Source of the DNA: JACPUW01 sp049115495
GTDB taxonomy: Bacteria; Bacteroidota; Bacteroidia; CAILMK01; JACPUW01
Length of the DNA stretch: 64,000 nucleotides
Assembly: GCA_049115495.1 (NCBI GenBank)
Contig: JAGDZV010000001.1
Location: 124,001 to 188,000, forward strand
Reading direction: 5' to 3'
Below, one piece after another: positions 54,676 to 63,812 of this stretch. Numbering within the stretch: the stretch's first letter is position 1; each line of letters starts with the position of its first letter. The position numbers were made by a program, and so were the translations under genes. Below the pieces are notes generated by a model, which was not told where the DNA came from, did no database searches, and saw only the letters and a list, made by a program, of their open reading frames with translations.

Positions 54676-56772
54676 CTAATTCTTAAGAATAGGGTATGCT
54701 GTTACCACGTTGTTAGAAGTTATTCTCAATTGGTATACGCCATTGGTAAGTGAAGCCAAATTTAATTGGGTAAAAGCATCTGACACATTTTCACTCATTA
54801 CTACTTTTCCTGTCATGTCAACTACTGTAATAATCGCATTTTCGCCAACTGCATTAGCATCTAAACTTACATTAATTACATTTTGAGTAGGGTTAGGAAA
54901 TACTTTTAAATCAATTAATGCATTAATTTCTTCAACTGACTCTGGGTATTTGGTTATATAACCATCAATATCATTCTTATCTCTTGGCAATAATTTCCAA
55001 TTACCAAAACTGTAGTACATGATACCTCTTATATAGGCGAGCTCTTGACCTAAGTCTAAGGTATCATTGGCAAAATTTTGCTCAATGAAAGGAGACAAAT
55101 CATCTACTCTTACCTGTGGTGTTCCTTCTTGTAGGTCTGTAGCAAAAGCAAATTCTCCGTAGAAGTTAGGAAAATCAGGAGCAGTATCTGATACTACTAC
55201 ATCTGTCCATTCCATATACATGCCTTCATAACCTTCTGCATAAGAGTTATAGTTTTGGAAAGAATCCATAGAAATATTGGCTATTGGGCTAGGAACCTCA
55301 GAACCATCAGCTTTTGTGTATTCAATATCTGAAAGGTGAGTAACACCAAATTCTTCAGTTACTGTTGCTTTCGTTATTGTAAGAATATCACCTCTTTTTA
55401 CTTGGCTAAGACCATCACCTGCTTGACTCTGAATAAAAATTCCGCTAAAAGGATCAGATCCATCTTGAATTGTTGTGATGCCTAGATAATTAACGGTACC
55501 TGTTACAACACCAGTTAAGGCAATGCCTTCAAGTGTTTTGTCATCGTAAATAGAGGCACCATCAGATGTAGGTGAAATTTGAATATCAGAAATTTTTCTT
55601 AATCCGCCATCAATAACCTTTACCAAAAGGCCCATTCCGGTTTGATCAGGTCCAAATGAACTATTACCGTCATTATCTTTTGACTCAATGTATATTTTTA
55701 ATATAGTTCCATCAGCTTGTTTAGGGATTGTAGCTTCCCAATCGTCTCCGTTGGTATTTGAAGCGTCAATGCCTAACCAATCTTCAGACTCAATTCCAAT
55801 AGCATAATTAATAGAAACAGAAGCCACAGATTCATCATCAGTAACGGTTGCGCCAACTACAACATCGTCTTCAGAAGTTGGAATTGCTGGTGAAGTGGTA
55901 ATATTTGCTATTGTTGGAGGTACAATTTCGCCAAGGCCAATATCAGAAGGTACAAGTGGCGCTAGTTGATAACCATTGTTGCTTTGAACAATTACCCCTC
56001 TTATAAAATCAAGCTTAGTTCCTTCTGCTGGTGGTGCAAAAGAATTGTCAGAAATAGTTGAATCATTGTTTCCATCAGTTCTGTAGTACCCAGAAACATC
56101 TCTAATATCAAGGGTAATACCATTAACATCTCTAATTGACCAGTTCCAACGTCCGGTGGTCCACTCTTCTCTATTAATTACTGTTACATTTTGAAACTCT
56201 ACATAAACGTGCTCATACGGCTCGCCTGTTACCAATTGGTCTTCACCAGCTGAGTTCTTAAGCGAATCTAAACTTATTACAGTTGCAGTAATTGTAGTTT
56301 GACTTAAGTTGGTTACTTCTGTTTCTGATGAAGTCAAGTACAACTGCGTATTGTTTTGGTATGAACCTAAAACACCTTCGCATTTTACCGTTAGTCCTGG
56401 AATAAAATTATCGTAGAACTTGGTTTTAGAAATTAAAGCGTTCAAATCGGTTTCACTATTACCAGACCCTGGGTCAGCCATAATTTCAAGACCACTCCAT
56501 TTACCTGTATGGTCTTTACTAAATAAAAATGTTGACTTTCTTGATGTAGCACTTAAGCCATAAAAACCAGGGTGCATTTTACAAACAACACCTTCAACTA
56601 TTAGCGTGCTGCTTTCATCTTCTCCAAAATACTCTGGATCATCGTTTCCTTGAGCCAACTGCTGCGGGCTCACATACTGAATACTGTCAAATCTTACGGC
56701 TCTACCCAACTGTGCATTAACAGCTGAAACCATAAAAAAGGCAGCTAAAAAACTGAAGTAAATTTTTCTCAT
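54676..56772 (-). CDS. Secreted protein with a type IX secretion sorting domain (type A)
   Basis: 698 residues with a signal peptide (MRKIYFSFLAAFFMVSAVNAQ). The C-terminal about 75 residues (DLKVFPNPTQNVINVSLDANA ... NGVYQLRITSNN) are the type A sorting domain of the type IX system, with the typical 'VFPNPT' start. The rest is beta-rich, with an OB-like stretch around GIALTGVVTGTVNYLGITTI and a repeat of it near the N-terminus. No catalytic motif is visible. It is probably a surface or secreted protein with unknown ligand. A candidate -7 element TAATTTTG (56790-56797) lies 17 nt upstream. Confidence 0.75.
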   Translation of the reverse strand: MRKIYFSFLAAFFMVSAVNAQLGRAVRFDSIQYVSPQQLAQGNDDPEYFGEDESSTLIVEGVVCKMHPGFYGLSATSRKSTFLFSKDHTGKWSGLEIMADPGSGNSETDLNALISKTKFYDNFIPGLTVKCEGVLGSYQNNTQLYLTSSETEVTNLSQTTITATVISLDSLKNSAGEDQLVTGEPYEHVYVEFQNVTVINREEWTTGRWNWSIRDVNGITLDIRDVSGYYRTDGNNDSTISDNSFAPPAEGTKLDFIRGVIVQSNNGYQLAPLVPSDIGLGEIVPPTIANITTSPAIPTSEDDVVVGATVTDDESVASVSINYAIGIESEDWLGIDASNTNGDDWEATIPKQADGTILKIYIESKDNDGNSSFGPDQTGMGLLVKVIDGGLRKISDIQISPTSDGASIYDDKTLEGIALTGVVTGTVNYLGITTIQDGSDPFSGIFIQSQAGDGLSQVKRGDILTITKATVTEEFGVTHLSDIEYTKADGSEVPSPIANISMDSFQNYNSYAEGYEGMYMEWTDVVVSDTAPDFPNFYGEFAFATDLQEGTPQVRVDDLSPFIEQNFANDTLDLGQELAYIRGIMYYSFGNWKLLPRDKNDIDGYITKYPESVEEINALIDLKVFPNPTQNVINVSLDANAVGENAIITVVDMTGKVVMSENVSDAFTQLNLASLTNGVYQLRITSNNVVTAYPILKN

Positions 56773-56816
56773 TACATTAAAAATTTTGACAAAATTATAG
56801 GAATTGAATTTCTATA

Positions 56817-58895
56817 CTACTTAAGAATTGTAAAGGTTCCTTGATAGTTGTTTCCCGTAGCATTATCCGTTACTGAGAACATGTAAAGCCCTGACGCTAC
56901 GCCTTGGCCTGATGATGAAAGTATGTCCCAAGCGTGTTCTCCGCCAGAAAAAACTCTACGGGTTGGATCACCTCCAAAATCGTTATACCATCTTATATCA
57001 TCTCCATTATAAGTTTCGGCATCATGATCAAACTGATCTACCAACTCGCCGGCCGACGTGTAAATGGTAATTTTACAAGATGCAGGCAAGTTTGTAAAAT
57101 AGATTTTTCTATTTTTTGAACTCTCACCGTCCCAAGCTGCACTGGTTTTATATGGATTTGGATACACACCTACCGACCAATTTTCATCAGCCGTTGCTGT
57201 TGGTGTTCCTGTAAATAATCTGTAATTGTTTGTAGCAAAAGATGACTCAAGTGGCTCTAGTCCTAACTCTTCATCACCTTCGTCAAAAGCCGTAAGAATA
57301 AACATATACTGCCAACCACTTACCAAACCACTAATTCGGTAATGAAAGTGATAAGTATTACTATCAATAATTATAGGTTCATCTAGCTCAATTTCACTAA
57401 ATCCATTATTGAATCCAACAGCATTACCTGTTGAGTCCCATTGTGCAATCAAGTTAGAATTACCAATTAGATCTAAGGTTTTATCGTCTCCAATGTTACT
57501 TCGGTAAAGTTTAAAACCTTCAAAGTCTTTCTTTTTAGAAATTGGATCAATAGAACTTAATGAGTTATTGCTCCAATATATATCAAGGGCATCTTCGCTC
57601 GCCTCAAATTTTACCAACGGATCTTTTGGTGGTTCTGGCAAAATGTATTTATCAAGTTTACCATCATCATCAAGGTCTTCTCCTTCATCTAGTTCCCCGT
57701 TTTCGTTAACATCTTCTCCAATGTAGGTCCTTTTTGCCCAATCAATATGTTCAAGAAGTTCGCTTCGAGCAAATTCGGTATCTGAAGTGGTTGTAGCGTT
57801 TGGATCATTTATTTGCTTAGCACAAACCAAGGCAACAACAAAATTGGCCTTTTCTCCGGGCTCTATTGAAGGTATTGGCCCAATTGAAACCAACTGTATC
57901 TTATTACTTGCAAGCTTTAGTCTATTTTCATAGTCAGGAATTGCATCGCCCATTGATTGTTTAAGCACCGCATATTTTGCATTGTCTGATGAAGGGAAAA
58001 CCGTAATACCTGTTGTAGAACTATACTCCCAAAAATTGTACTCTACACGCGGTGATTTGTAACCTAGGTCTAGAATTTTCTGAGCATTGTTGGGGTGAAA
58101 ATATTCATCTCTCCATTCAACCCCCAGAATACTTGCAGCACCATAAGATTGGGTGTAGGCCAAATCATCTCCTATTACTTGGTATACATAAAAGCTTGTT
58201 TGATCTCTTAAAATTCCTGCACCGCCTTTATTAAAAAAAGCAGCACCGCCATCTTGAGTAACATTAACATTTCTTACAACCATATCGCTCCACCAGCCAA
58301 AATATACAGAGTCCCATCTTTCATTACTCTGGTTTTCAATTTCGTAGTTTACGATTACAAAAAAATCGGCAAAAGAATAATTCCAAGCATATGTTTCTTG
58401 AGTAACTACCGCGTTGAGCGGATACTCGTGCTGACTAATTGGAATACCTGAGCCTGGAATAAAAACGTTAGAATCGGTTACTCTTACCACCATATCTTGG
58501 TGCGAAATAGCAGAACCTGAAAAGAAATCGCTGTTGGTTAGCGTAGATCTTTCAGTAATTGAACCCAAGGCCGAAAATTCAAATCCGGCTCTACCTGTGC
58601 TATAGCCACTTGCTGCATCTACAGCTGAAGTTGAAACACGGATTTCTCCATCAACCTGAGCACCGATCCAAAGGCCACCTTCAAACAAATGTTCAATACC
58701 TGAATTTATCGGATACTCCATTGATGGTGCTCCATCCGGAGTATTTCTAATGTTTGGACGCCCAAGTGTTCCTACATTGGTTACATTCAATCCAACATTA
58801 CCGGCATTTACCGTTTTTTCTTCAAAATCTTGCGCTGTTGTATTAACGAACAACAATGCACAAAACAGAATTATAAATTTAATTCTCAGAAACAT
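56817..58895 (-). CDS. Secreted protein with C-terminal FlgD/sorting-type Ig domain
   Basis: 692 residues from the ATG at 58893-58895; a TTG three codons upstream would also keep the signal but is less likely. Signal peptide about 1-23 (FIILFCALLFVNTTA). The N-terminal half is beta-rich (GIEHLFEGGLWIGAQVDGEI); an acidic region GEDVNENGELDEGEDLDDD (about 405-424) resembles a calcium-binding loop. The C-terminus, VGVYPNPYKTSAAWDG ... GGEHAWDILSSSGQGVASGLYMFSV, resembles the FlgD-type/type A sorting domain. It is probably secreted by the type IX system. Upstream TAGTTTTG at 58902-58909 ends 6 nt before the ATG. Confidence 0.7.
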   Translation of the reverse strand: MFLRIKFIILFCALLFVNTTAQDFEEKTVNAGNVGLNVTNVGTLGRPNIRNTPDGAPSMEYPINSGIEHLFEGGLWIGAQVDGEIRVSTSAVDAASGYSTGRAGFEFSALGSITERSTLTNSDFFSGSAISHQDMVVRVTDSNVFIPGSGIPISQHEYPLNAVVTQETYAWNYSFADFFVIVNYEIENQSNERWDSVYFGWWSDMVVRNVNVTQDGGAAFFNKGGAGILRDQTSFYVYQVIGDDLAYTQSYGAASILGVEWRDEYFHPNNAQKILDLGYKSPRVEYNFWEYSSTTGITVFPSSDNAKYAVLKQSMGDAIPDYENRLKLASNKIQLVSIGPIPSIEPGEKANFVVALVCAKQINDPNATTTSDTEFARSELLEHIDWAKRTYIGEDVNENGELDEGEDLDDDGKLDKYILPEPPKDPLVKFEASEDALDIYWSNNSLSSIDPISKKKDFEGFKLYRSNIGDDKTLDLIGNSNLIAQWDSTGNAVGFNNGFSEIELDEPIIIDSNTYHFHYRISGLVSGWQYMFILTAFDEGDEELGLEPLESSFATNNYRLFTGTPTATADENWSVGVYPNPYKTSAAWDGESSKNRKIYFTNLPASCKITIYTSAGELVDQFDHDAETYNGDDIRWYNDFGGDPTRRVFSGGEHAWDILSSSGQGVASGLYMFSVTDNATGNNYQGTFTILK

Positions 58896-58901
58896 ATTGG
58901 G

Positions 58902-58909
58902 CAAAACTA
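58902..58909 (-). promoter_or_regulatory. Candidate -7 element (TAGTTTTG) with a 6-nt gap to the start codon
   Basis: Exact TAnnTTTG on the minus strand. With the G at -7, the transcription start would fall on the A of the ATG at 58895, implying a leaderless mRNA. No -33 box at the usual spacing was found. The divergent gap 58905-58991 otherwise shows nothing. Confidence 0.35.
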
Positions 58910-58991
58910 CAGTCTATAATGAAACTATTTTTTAGCCTTGTACTAAAATTAGGTTACAAAAATTTATAGTTGATTTAAAAGCGATAAATAC

Positions 58992-59765
58992 ATGAAAACA
59001 AAAGCAGAGATTGTTGAAGATTGGTTTTACAGATATACAGGCCTTTACCCCGAAGAATGCGGGAAATTTGTGCTTCTTACAAATTTTGGCAAATACCTAG
59101 AAAACTTCTCGCAACTTACCAATGAGCCTATTATGGGACTTGATAAAAACATGCCAAGTGTAACCCATAATGATATAACACTTATAAATTTTGGCATGGG
59201 TAGTCCGAATGCTGCCATAATAATGGACCTTTTGAGCAGTGTAAATCCAATTGCGGTTTTGTTTCTAGGAAAATGTGGTGGATTAAAAAAGAAAAATAAG
59301 ATTGGTGATTTGATTTTGCCCTTGGCAGCGATTAGAGGAGAGGGTACTAGTAATGACTACTTTCCGCCAGAAGTGCCTGCGTTGCCAGCCTTTAGTCTTC
59401 AAAGGGCAGTTTCTTCAACCATAAGAGAATATAACTTAGACTACTGGACCGGTACCGTTTACACCACGAATAGGCGTGTGTGGGAGCACGATGAAAAATT
59501 CAAAGACTATTTGAGGGAGATTAGAGCCATGGCTCTTGATATGGAAACAGCAACATTATTTACCACAGGATTTGCAAATGAAGTCCCTGTTGGTGCCCTT
59601 TTATTGGTAAGTGATCAGCCAATGATTGCTGAAGGGGTAAAGACCACACAAAGCGACAACCTAGTTACTCAAAAATTCGTTGAGAATCACATTAAAATTG
59701 GCATTGATTCATTAATTGAAATACGTGATGTAGGAAGATCTGTGAAGCACCTTAGATTTGATTAA
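58992..59765 (+). CDS. amn: AMP nucleosidase
   Basis: 257 residues of the short, Bacteroidota-type AMP nucleosidase (purine nucleoside phosphorylase superfamily). FGMGSPNAAIIMDLL, FLGKCGGLKKKNKIGDLILP and ALDMETATLF are family motifs; the last includes the glutamate that contacts the ribose and the catalytic DMET segment. VSDQPM is the base-contact region. It hydrolyses AMP to adenine and ribose 5-phosphate, regulating adenylate pools. It starts the two-gene unit with lplA directly adjacent (0-nt gap). Confidence 0.85.
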   Translation: MKTKAEIVEDWFYRYTGLYPEECGKFVLLTNFGKYLENFSQLTNEPIMGLDKNMPSVTHNDITLINFGMGSPNAAIIMDLLSSVNPIAVLFLGKCGGLKKKNKIGDLILPLAAIRGEGTSNDYFPPEVPALPAFSLQRAVSSTIREYNLDYWTGTVYTTNRRVWEHDEKFKDYLREIRAMALDMETATLFTTGFANEVPVGALLLVSDQPMIAEGVKTTQSDNLVTQKFVENHIKIGIDSLIEIRDVGRSVKHLRFD

Positions 59766-60704
59766 ATGATCTTTTTCAATAATAACTTAAGCACATCTCC
59801 TTATTTTAACTTGGCCCTTGAAGAGTATTTTTTTAAGCAGTTAAAAGAAGATTCAATCATTTTATGGCGTAGTAAAAACGCCATTGTGGTGGGCAAGCAT
59901 CAAAATACCCTTGCTGAAATTAATATGCCCTATGCTCAATCTCAAAACATTGAGATAGCGAGAAGGCTTAGCGGTGGCGGAACAGTATACCATGACCTTG
60001 GAAATTTAAACTTCACTTTTATTCAAACAGGTGAAAAAGATAAACTTGTTGATTTTACAAGGTTCTTAAACCCAATAATAAAAGCTTTAGCCGATTTGGG
60101 GGTTGAAGCCATTCAAGGCAAAAGAAATGAGCTGTTGGTTGATGGCAAAAAAATATCAGGCAATGCCGAGCATACTTTTAAGAACAGAGTGCTGCATCAT
60201 GGCACCTTACTTTTTAATACTCAACTTGATGTTTTGATTAAATCTCTAAGAATTAATCCGCTTAAGTACCAAGACAAGGCCATAAAGTCAGTACAATCAA
60301 GAGTTGTTAACCTTAACAAATATTTAGACATTGAATTTGATCAGTTTAGAACCTCAGTTTCAGAATCATTAAAAAATCAATTTGCGATTGAAAATGATTA
60401 TGAACTGAATCAAGCTCAAATTGAAGAAATTAAAAATCTTGAAAAAGAAAAATACCTAACCTGGGAGTGGAACTTTGGCTACTCTCCTACTTACGGTCTT
60501 TCAAAATCATTGAGTATTAACGATAAGGAATTTATCATCAAGATATTTGTAAAAAAGGGCATCATAAGTGAAATTAGCTTAGAAGGAGCGCAAAAAAGTG
60601 ATCTTGTTGCAGCATTAAAAAAGCTTGAGGGGCAATTGCATAAACCTGATGTTGTAAAACCCTTTGCAAATGCACTAGGAGTTGATGTTATGGAATTCTT
60701 TTAG
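59766..60704 (+). CDS. lplA: Lipoate-protein ligase A
   Basis: 312 residues. RRLSGGGTVYHDLGNLNFTF (about 75-94) is the lipoate-binding motif of LplA, and GKRNELLVDGKKISGNA (about 118-134) has the active-site K of the 'KKI(S)GNA' motif. The C-terminal domain (about 245-312) is the accessory LplA_C module. It activates free lipoate with ATP and transfers it to lipoyl domains, complementing lipA (36677). It immediately follows amn. Confidence 0.92.
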   Translation: MIFFNNNLSTSPYFNLALEEYFFKQLKEDSIILWRSKNAIVVGKHQNTLAEINMPYAQSQNIEIARRLSGGGTVYHDLGNLNFTFIQTGEKDKLVDFTRFLNPIIKALADLGVEAIQGKRNELLVDGKKISGNAEHTFKNRVLHHGTLLFNTQLDVLIKSLRINPLKYQDKAIKSVQSRVVNLNKYLDIEFDQFRTSVSESLKNQFAIENDYELNQAQIEEIKNLEKEKYLTWEWNFGYSPTYGLSKSLSINDKEFIIKIFVKKGIISEISLEGAQKSDLVAALKKLEGQLHKPDVVKPFANALGVDVMEFF

Positions 60705-60713
60705 ATTGTCATT

Positions 60714-60756
60714 GAGCCTTAAAAAGGTCTAAGCCTTAAACACTTTTTAATGGCTC
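60714..60756 (+). other. Imperfect stem-loop after lplA
   Basis: GAGCCTTAAAAAG (60714-60726) pairs with CTTTTTAATGGCTC (60743-60756) with one bulged base and a 16-nt loop. Only short T-rich sequence follows on the plus strand, so it is a weak terminator or an mRNA-stabilising hairpin for lplA. Confidence 0.35.
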
Positions 60757-60789
60757 GGTTGTTCAATTACAAAGCTTTTGGCCACAAAA

Positions 60790-60811
60790 AAAGGAGCTAA
60801 AAAGCTCCTTT
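60790..60811. terminator. Intrinsic terminator for the DUF1573 gene
   Basis: AAAGGAGCT (60790-60798) and AGCTCCTTT (60803-60811) with a 4-nt A loop. On the minus strand it is followed by T8 (complement of the A-run 60785-60792), so it terminates the DUF1573 gene; the plus strand has only TTT and is weak. Confidence 0.75.
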
Positions 60812-60836
60812 AAATATTGTGGTTTTCTATATGTGT

Positions 60837-61262
60837 TTAGCCGTTGTTTTCAACGTTTGTAGGCTGTGGTTTTACATTACCTTTAATAGTTAAGGAAACT
60901 TGTGAGTTGTCCATAAAAATTACAGTTAGTGTTTTATGAAATGTGCCCACTCTTTTAGTATCATATTTGGCAGTTACAAAACCATCTTCACCAGCTTGAA
61001 CCGGATCTTTTGAATAATTAGGAGTTGTGCACCCACATGAGGTCTTCACATTTTTAATTATCAATGGCGCGTTTCCTGTATTTGTAAAAACGAATTTGCA
61101 TGTGCCATCTCCGCTGTATTCAACAATTCCAAAATTGTGGATTTTATGATCGAATTTAGAGAATGATGCGTCTGTAGGGTCTGTGGGTCCTTTTGCGCCT
61201 TCTTGGGCAAAAACTGCACCTGCAAAAAAGGTGGCAAAAATTAGGGTGTAAATGCTTTTCAT
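60837..61262 (-). CDS. DUF1573 family exported protein
   Basis: 141 residues with a signal peptide (MKSIYTLIFATFFAGAVFAQ). The core FDHKIHNFGIVEYSGDGTCKFVFTNTGNAPLIIKNV and SCGCTTP is diagnostic of the DUF1573/HYDIN-type immunoglobulin fold, with the conserved SCGCTTP near residue 83-89. Small Bacteroidota periplasmic or surface proteins of this family have no known function. A good promoter lies upstream (61289-61316). Confidence 0.9.
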   Translation of the reverse strand: MKSIYTLIFATFFAGAVFAQEGAKGPTDPTDASFSKFDHKIHNFGIVEYSGDGTCKFVFTNTGNAPLIIKNVKTSCGCTTPNYSKDPVQAGEDGFVTAKYDTKRVGTFHKTLTVIFMDNSQVSLTIKGNVKPQPTNVENNG

Positions 61263-61288
61263 CTTTTCTTTTTTGAATTCAGTAATAG

Positions 61289-61316
61289 CAAATATAGAGT
61301 TGTAGTTGAAAGCTCA
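61289..61316 (-). promoter_or_regulatory. Bacteroidota-type promoter for the DUF1573 gene
   Basis: On the minus strand TTG (61316-61314), a 17-nt spacer, then TATATTTG (61296-61289). The -7 element ends 26 nt before the ATG at 61262. This fits the TTG-N17-23-TAnnTTTG pattern. Confidence 0.5.
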
Positions 61317-61363
61317 AGAGAGTTTTGCCCCATGTTAACAGTGCGTTTAAAAATGGTTGAAAT

Positions 61364-61371
61364 TATTTTTG
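61364..61371 (+). promoter_or_regulatory. Candidate -7 element (TATTTTTG) for the DUF4199 gene
   Basis: Exact TAnnTTTG ending 4 nt before the ATG at 61376. No -33 box at the usual distance. The transcript would be leaderless. The rest of the gap 61263-61375 holds the opposing DUF1573 promoter. Confidence 0.35.
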
Positions 61372-61375
61372 CAGC

Positions 61376-61873
61376 ATGTCAATATCATTTAGGTGGGGAA
61401 TAATAGCCTTGGTTGCGCTTATTACAAGCTTTACGGCCCGGTATTCAATGTTCAACCCTCTTGACCCAAGTAAATCGTTACCCTATTTAATTGTTGGGCT
61501 ATTTGCTCTTTTTGCTAGTATTATTATCAGTTTGGTACTTAACAGGCGTGCTACCCCGGCAGAATTTGATGCTAAAAAAGGACTGCAAGAAGGCATGAAA
61601 ACTGCACTTTTAGCTTTGATCCTATATTCAATTTATTCTTTCATTTACCTCAGCTATTTAAACCCAACGGTAATTGAAAGCTTAATTGCCGCGAGAATAA
61701 CTGAAATCACAAACTCTGCAATGGATGCAGGACAGCAATCAGAAACCATTAACGCCTTAAAAACTCAAGTTACTCCTTTTAAAGAGGTAACATCAAAACT
61801 CTTAATACTATTGTCTATTGCCATGAGCAGTACACTTTTTGGCACCATCATAGTAAAAAGGTTTCCGATTTAA
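61376..61873 (+). CDS. DUF4199-type membrane protein
   Basis: 165 residues with four hydrophobic segments (about 7-24, 35-55, 74-97 and 139-158), a four-span inner-membrane protein matching the DUF4199 pattern common in Bacteroidota. The loop between spans three and four contains the amphipathic stretch with QQSETINALKTQVTPFKEV. No function known. It precedes the sensor kinase by 43 nt. Confidence 0.7.
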   Translation: MSISFRWGIIALVALITSFTARYSMFNPLDPSKSLPYLIVGLFALFASIIISLVLNRRATPAEFDAKKGLQEGMKTALLALILYSIYSFIYLSYLNPTVIESLIAARITEITNSAMDAGQQSETINALKTQVTPFKEVTSKLLILLSIAMSSTLFGTIIVKRFPI

Positions 61874-61916
61874 GTTTTAGCTTAATTTACCTTTCTTTGC
61901 CTTTTAACACAACTAC

Positions 61917-63800
61917 TTGCAAGGTACTAGATTAGTTATTGTTGCCGTATTATGCTTTACAACAGGTCTATGTTACGGCAATGATTCGTTAGATAATGAA
62001 AGAATAGTCTTTGACAGCTTATTTCAGGTTGGTTTTGACCTTTTAGACCAAAGCCCAGACTCAGTTATTAAATATGCTGTTGTTTTAAAGACTAAATTCA
62101 TAAACCCTAAAGACCCGTATCAAGTAGGATATACCCAATACTTAAGCGCCGAAGCTTACCGTGCCAAGGGTAATTATGAATTGGCCGCCATGAATATTGG
62201 TGAATCGCTAGAAACTTTTACAGAATCTAACGACTCAATGGGAAAAGCCTACGCCTACCATGGATGGGCTCTTATTTATGACGAATTAGGAAGATCAAAA
62301 GATGCTGTAGAACTTTATAAATTAAGCTTGGCATTTGACACCACTTACCTTGATGATTTGTTTGTGAACTGGCAAAATCTTTCTTTAAATTATAGCAGCC
62401 TTGGTGAGTATAAAGAAGCGAAAGCGTACATAACAAAAATGTACAATAACGCCCATAGGTTAAAAGATAGCTCAGGTTTTTACATGGCCAAAGAAAGTGA
62501 AGCTTATGTAAAATATTATTTAGATCAACTTAAGGATGCTCTAATCCTAAACAAGCAAGCTATTGCATATTATAAAAAGCAAGGATATAAAGGTTACTTA
62601 GTAAACCTGTATTATTTTCAAGCTGAGATTTTGTGTTATCTAAATGATTACAAGAAAGCCAGAAAAATGCTTTATAAAGGGCGTGCAATTGAAGAAAACG
62701 TAACGCCACAATTAGTTAGTTCTTACTACTACTCAGTGCTAGAATTACTAGAATTTAAACTTGGACATTTTGAAAAGGCTTATAACGCCCTTTATAATTG
62801 GACTTTAATTCAAGAAAAAGCAAATCTCAATTTAAACTACAGTGTATTACAATCGCTTAAAGATGAGTTTGTTTTCGAAGAAAAATTAAAAGAAGAGAAA
62901 AGAAAAAATGAGATTGAAACAGTAAAGGCCAAAAGTAAATTGGCTTTTGAGAAAAAAACAAGATACTACCTATATGCCATTGTTTTATTTGTTTTAAGCG
63001 TTGCCATTGCTCTTCTTTATTTATTAATAAAATTCAAAAGGCTAAATAAAACACTTGACAAGAAAAATATCGAAATAGAGAATTATAACAATGAGCTAAA
63101 CAATAGCAACATAATTAAGGAAAAATTAATTGGATTGGTTGCGCATGACACTAGAAGCCCACTTGCCTATACTACGGCCGCTTTAGAATTAATTAATGGT
63201 GGTGAAACCGATGAAAATGAAACCAAAAGCATTTTAAATTCTCTTGAACAAAAGACTAGAGATGCTTTGGACGAAACTGATGGAATTATAAAATGGGCTA
63301 GAGCTCAACTTAGCGGAATCGATGTTCAATTTGAAATGCTTTCGGCTAATGAGCTTTTTGAAGATGTAATTGCTAGTGTAAAAAGAGATTTTGAAAAGAA
63401 GCAAATTCATTTCAAGAAACAGGAAATTACTAATAATTGCAATGTTTATGCTGATAGGATTCTCTTAAAAATTGTGCTAAAAAACTTACTCGTAAACGCA
63501 GCAAAATTCTCATATGAGCGCGATCAGGTAATGATTAGATATCAAAAAGATGATGATTTCTGTTTGATTAAGATAATAGACAATGGAATTGGGATGACTG
63601 AAGAGGAAATTGACAAAACCTTCACTTTGCAATCAACATCAAAAAAAGGCACCAATAATGAAAGAGGCACAGGGCTGGGCCTTTTGCAATGCCACGAGTT
63701 TGTCTACAAAATGAATGGTGAATTAGGGGTTGAGAGCAAAAAACATGTTGGTACTGTTTTTACAATTAAGCTGCCCAGAGTTAAGAATACTACACTCTAA
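61917..63800 (+). CDS. TPR-containing sensor histidine kinase
   Basis: 627 residues from TTG (61917-61919); an in-frame stop lies at 61905-61907 and the next Met is well inside the protein. Signal peptide about 1-21 (VIVAVLCFTTGLCYG), several TPR-like helical repeats (about 50-300) in the periplasm, a coiled-coil, one membrane span (about 350-372), a dimerisation helix with H410 (LVAHDTRSP), and an HATPase domain with N-box NLLVNAAKFS, G1 DNGIGMT and G2 GTGLGL. It should autophosphorylate H410 in response to an envelope signal. No response regulator is in view. Confidence 0.88.
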   Translation: MQGTRLVIVAVLCFTTGLCYGNDSLDNERIVFDSLFQVGFDLLDQSPDSVIKYAVVLKTKFINPKDPYQVGYTQYLSAEAYRAKGNYELAAMNIGESLETFTESNDSMGKAYAYHGWALIYDELGRSKDAVELYKLSLAFDTTYLDDLFVNWQNLSLNYSSLGEYKEAKAYITKMYNNAHRLKDSSGFYMAKESEAYVKYYLDQLKDALILNKQAIAYYKKQGYKGYLVNLYYFQAEILCYLNDYKKARKMLYKGRAIEENVTPQLVSSYYYSVLELLEFKLGHFEKAYNALYNWTLIQEKANLNLNYSVLQSLKDEFVFEEKLKEEKRKNEIETVKAKSKLAFEKKTRYYLYAIVLFVLSVAIALLYLLIKFKRLNKTLDKKNIEIENYNNELNNSNIIKEKLIGLVAHDTRSPLAYTTAALELINGGETDENETKSILNSLEQKTRDALDETDGIIKWARAQLSGIDVQFEMLSANELFEDVIASVKRDFEKKQIHFKKQEITNNCNVYADRILLKIVLKNLLVNAAKFSYERDQVMIRYQKDDDFCLIKIIDNGIGMTEEEIDKTFTLQSTSKKGTNNERGTGLGLLQCHEFVYKMNGELGVESKKHVGTVFTIKLPRVKNTTL

Positions 63801-63812
63801 ATTCACAACCCA

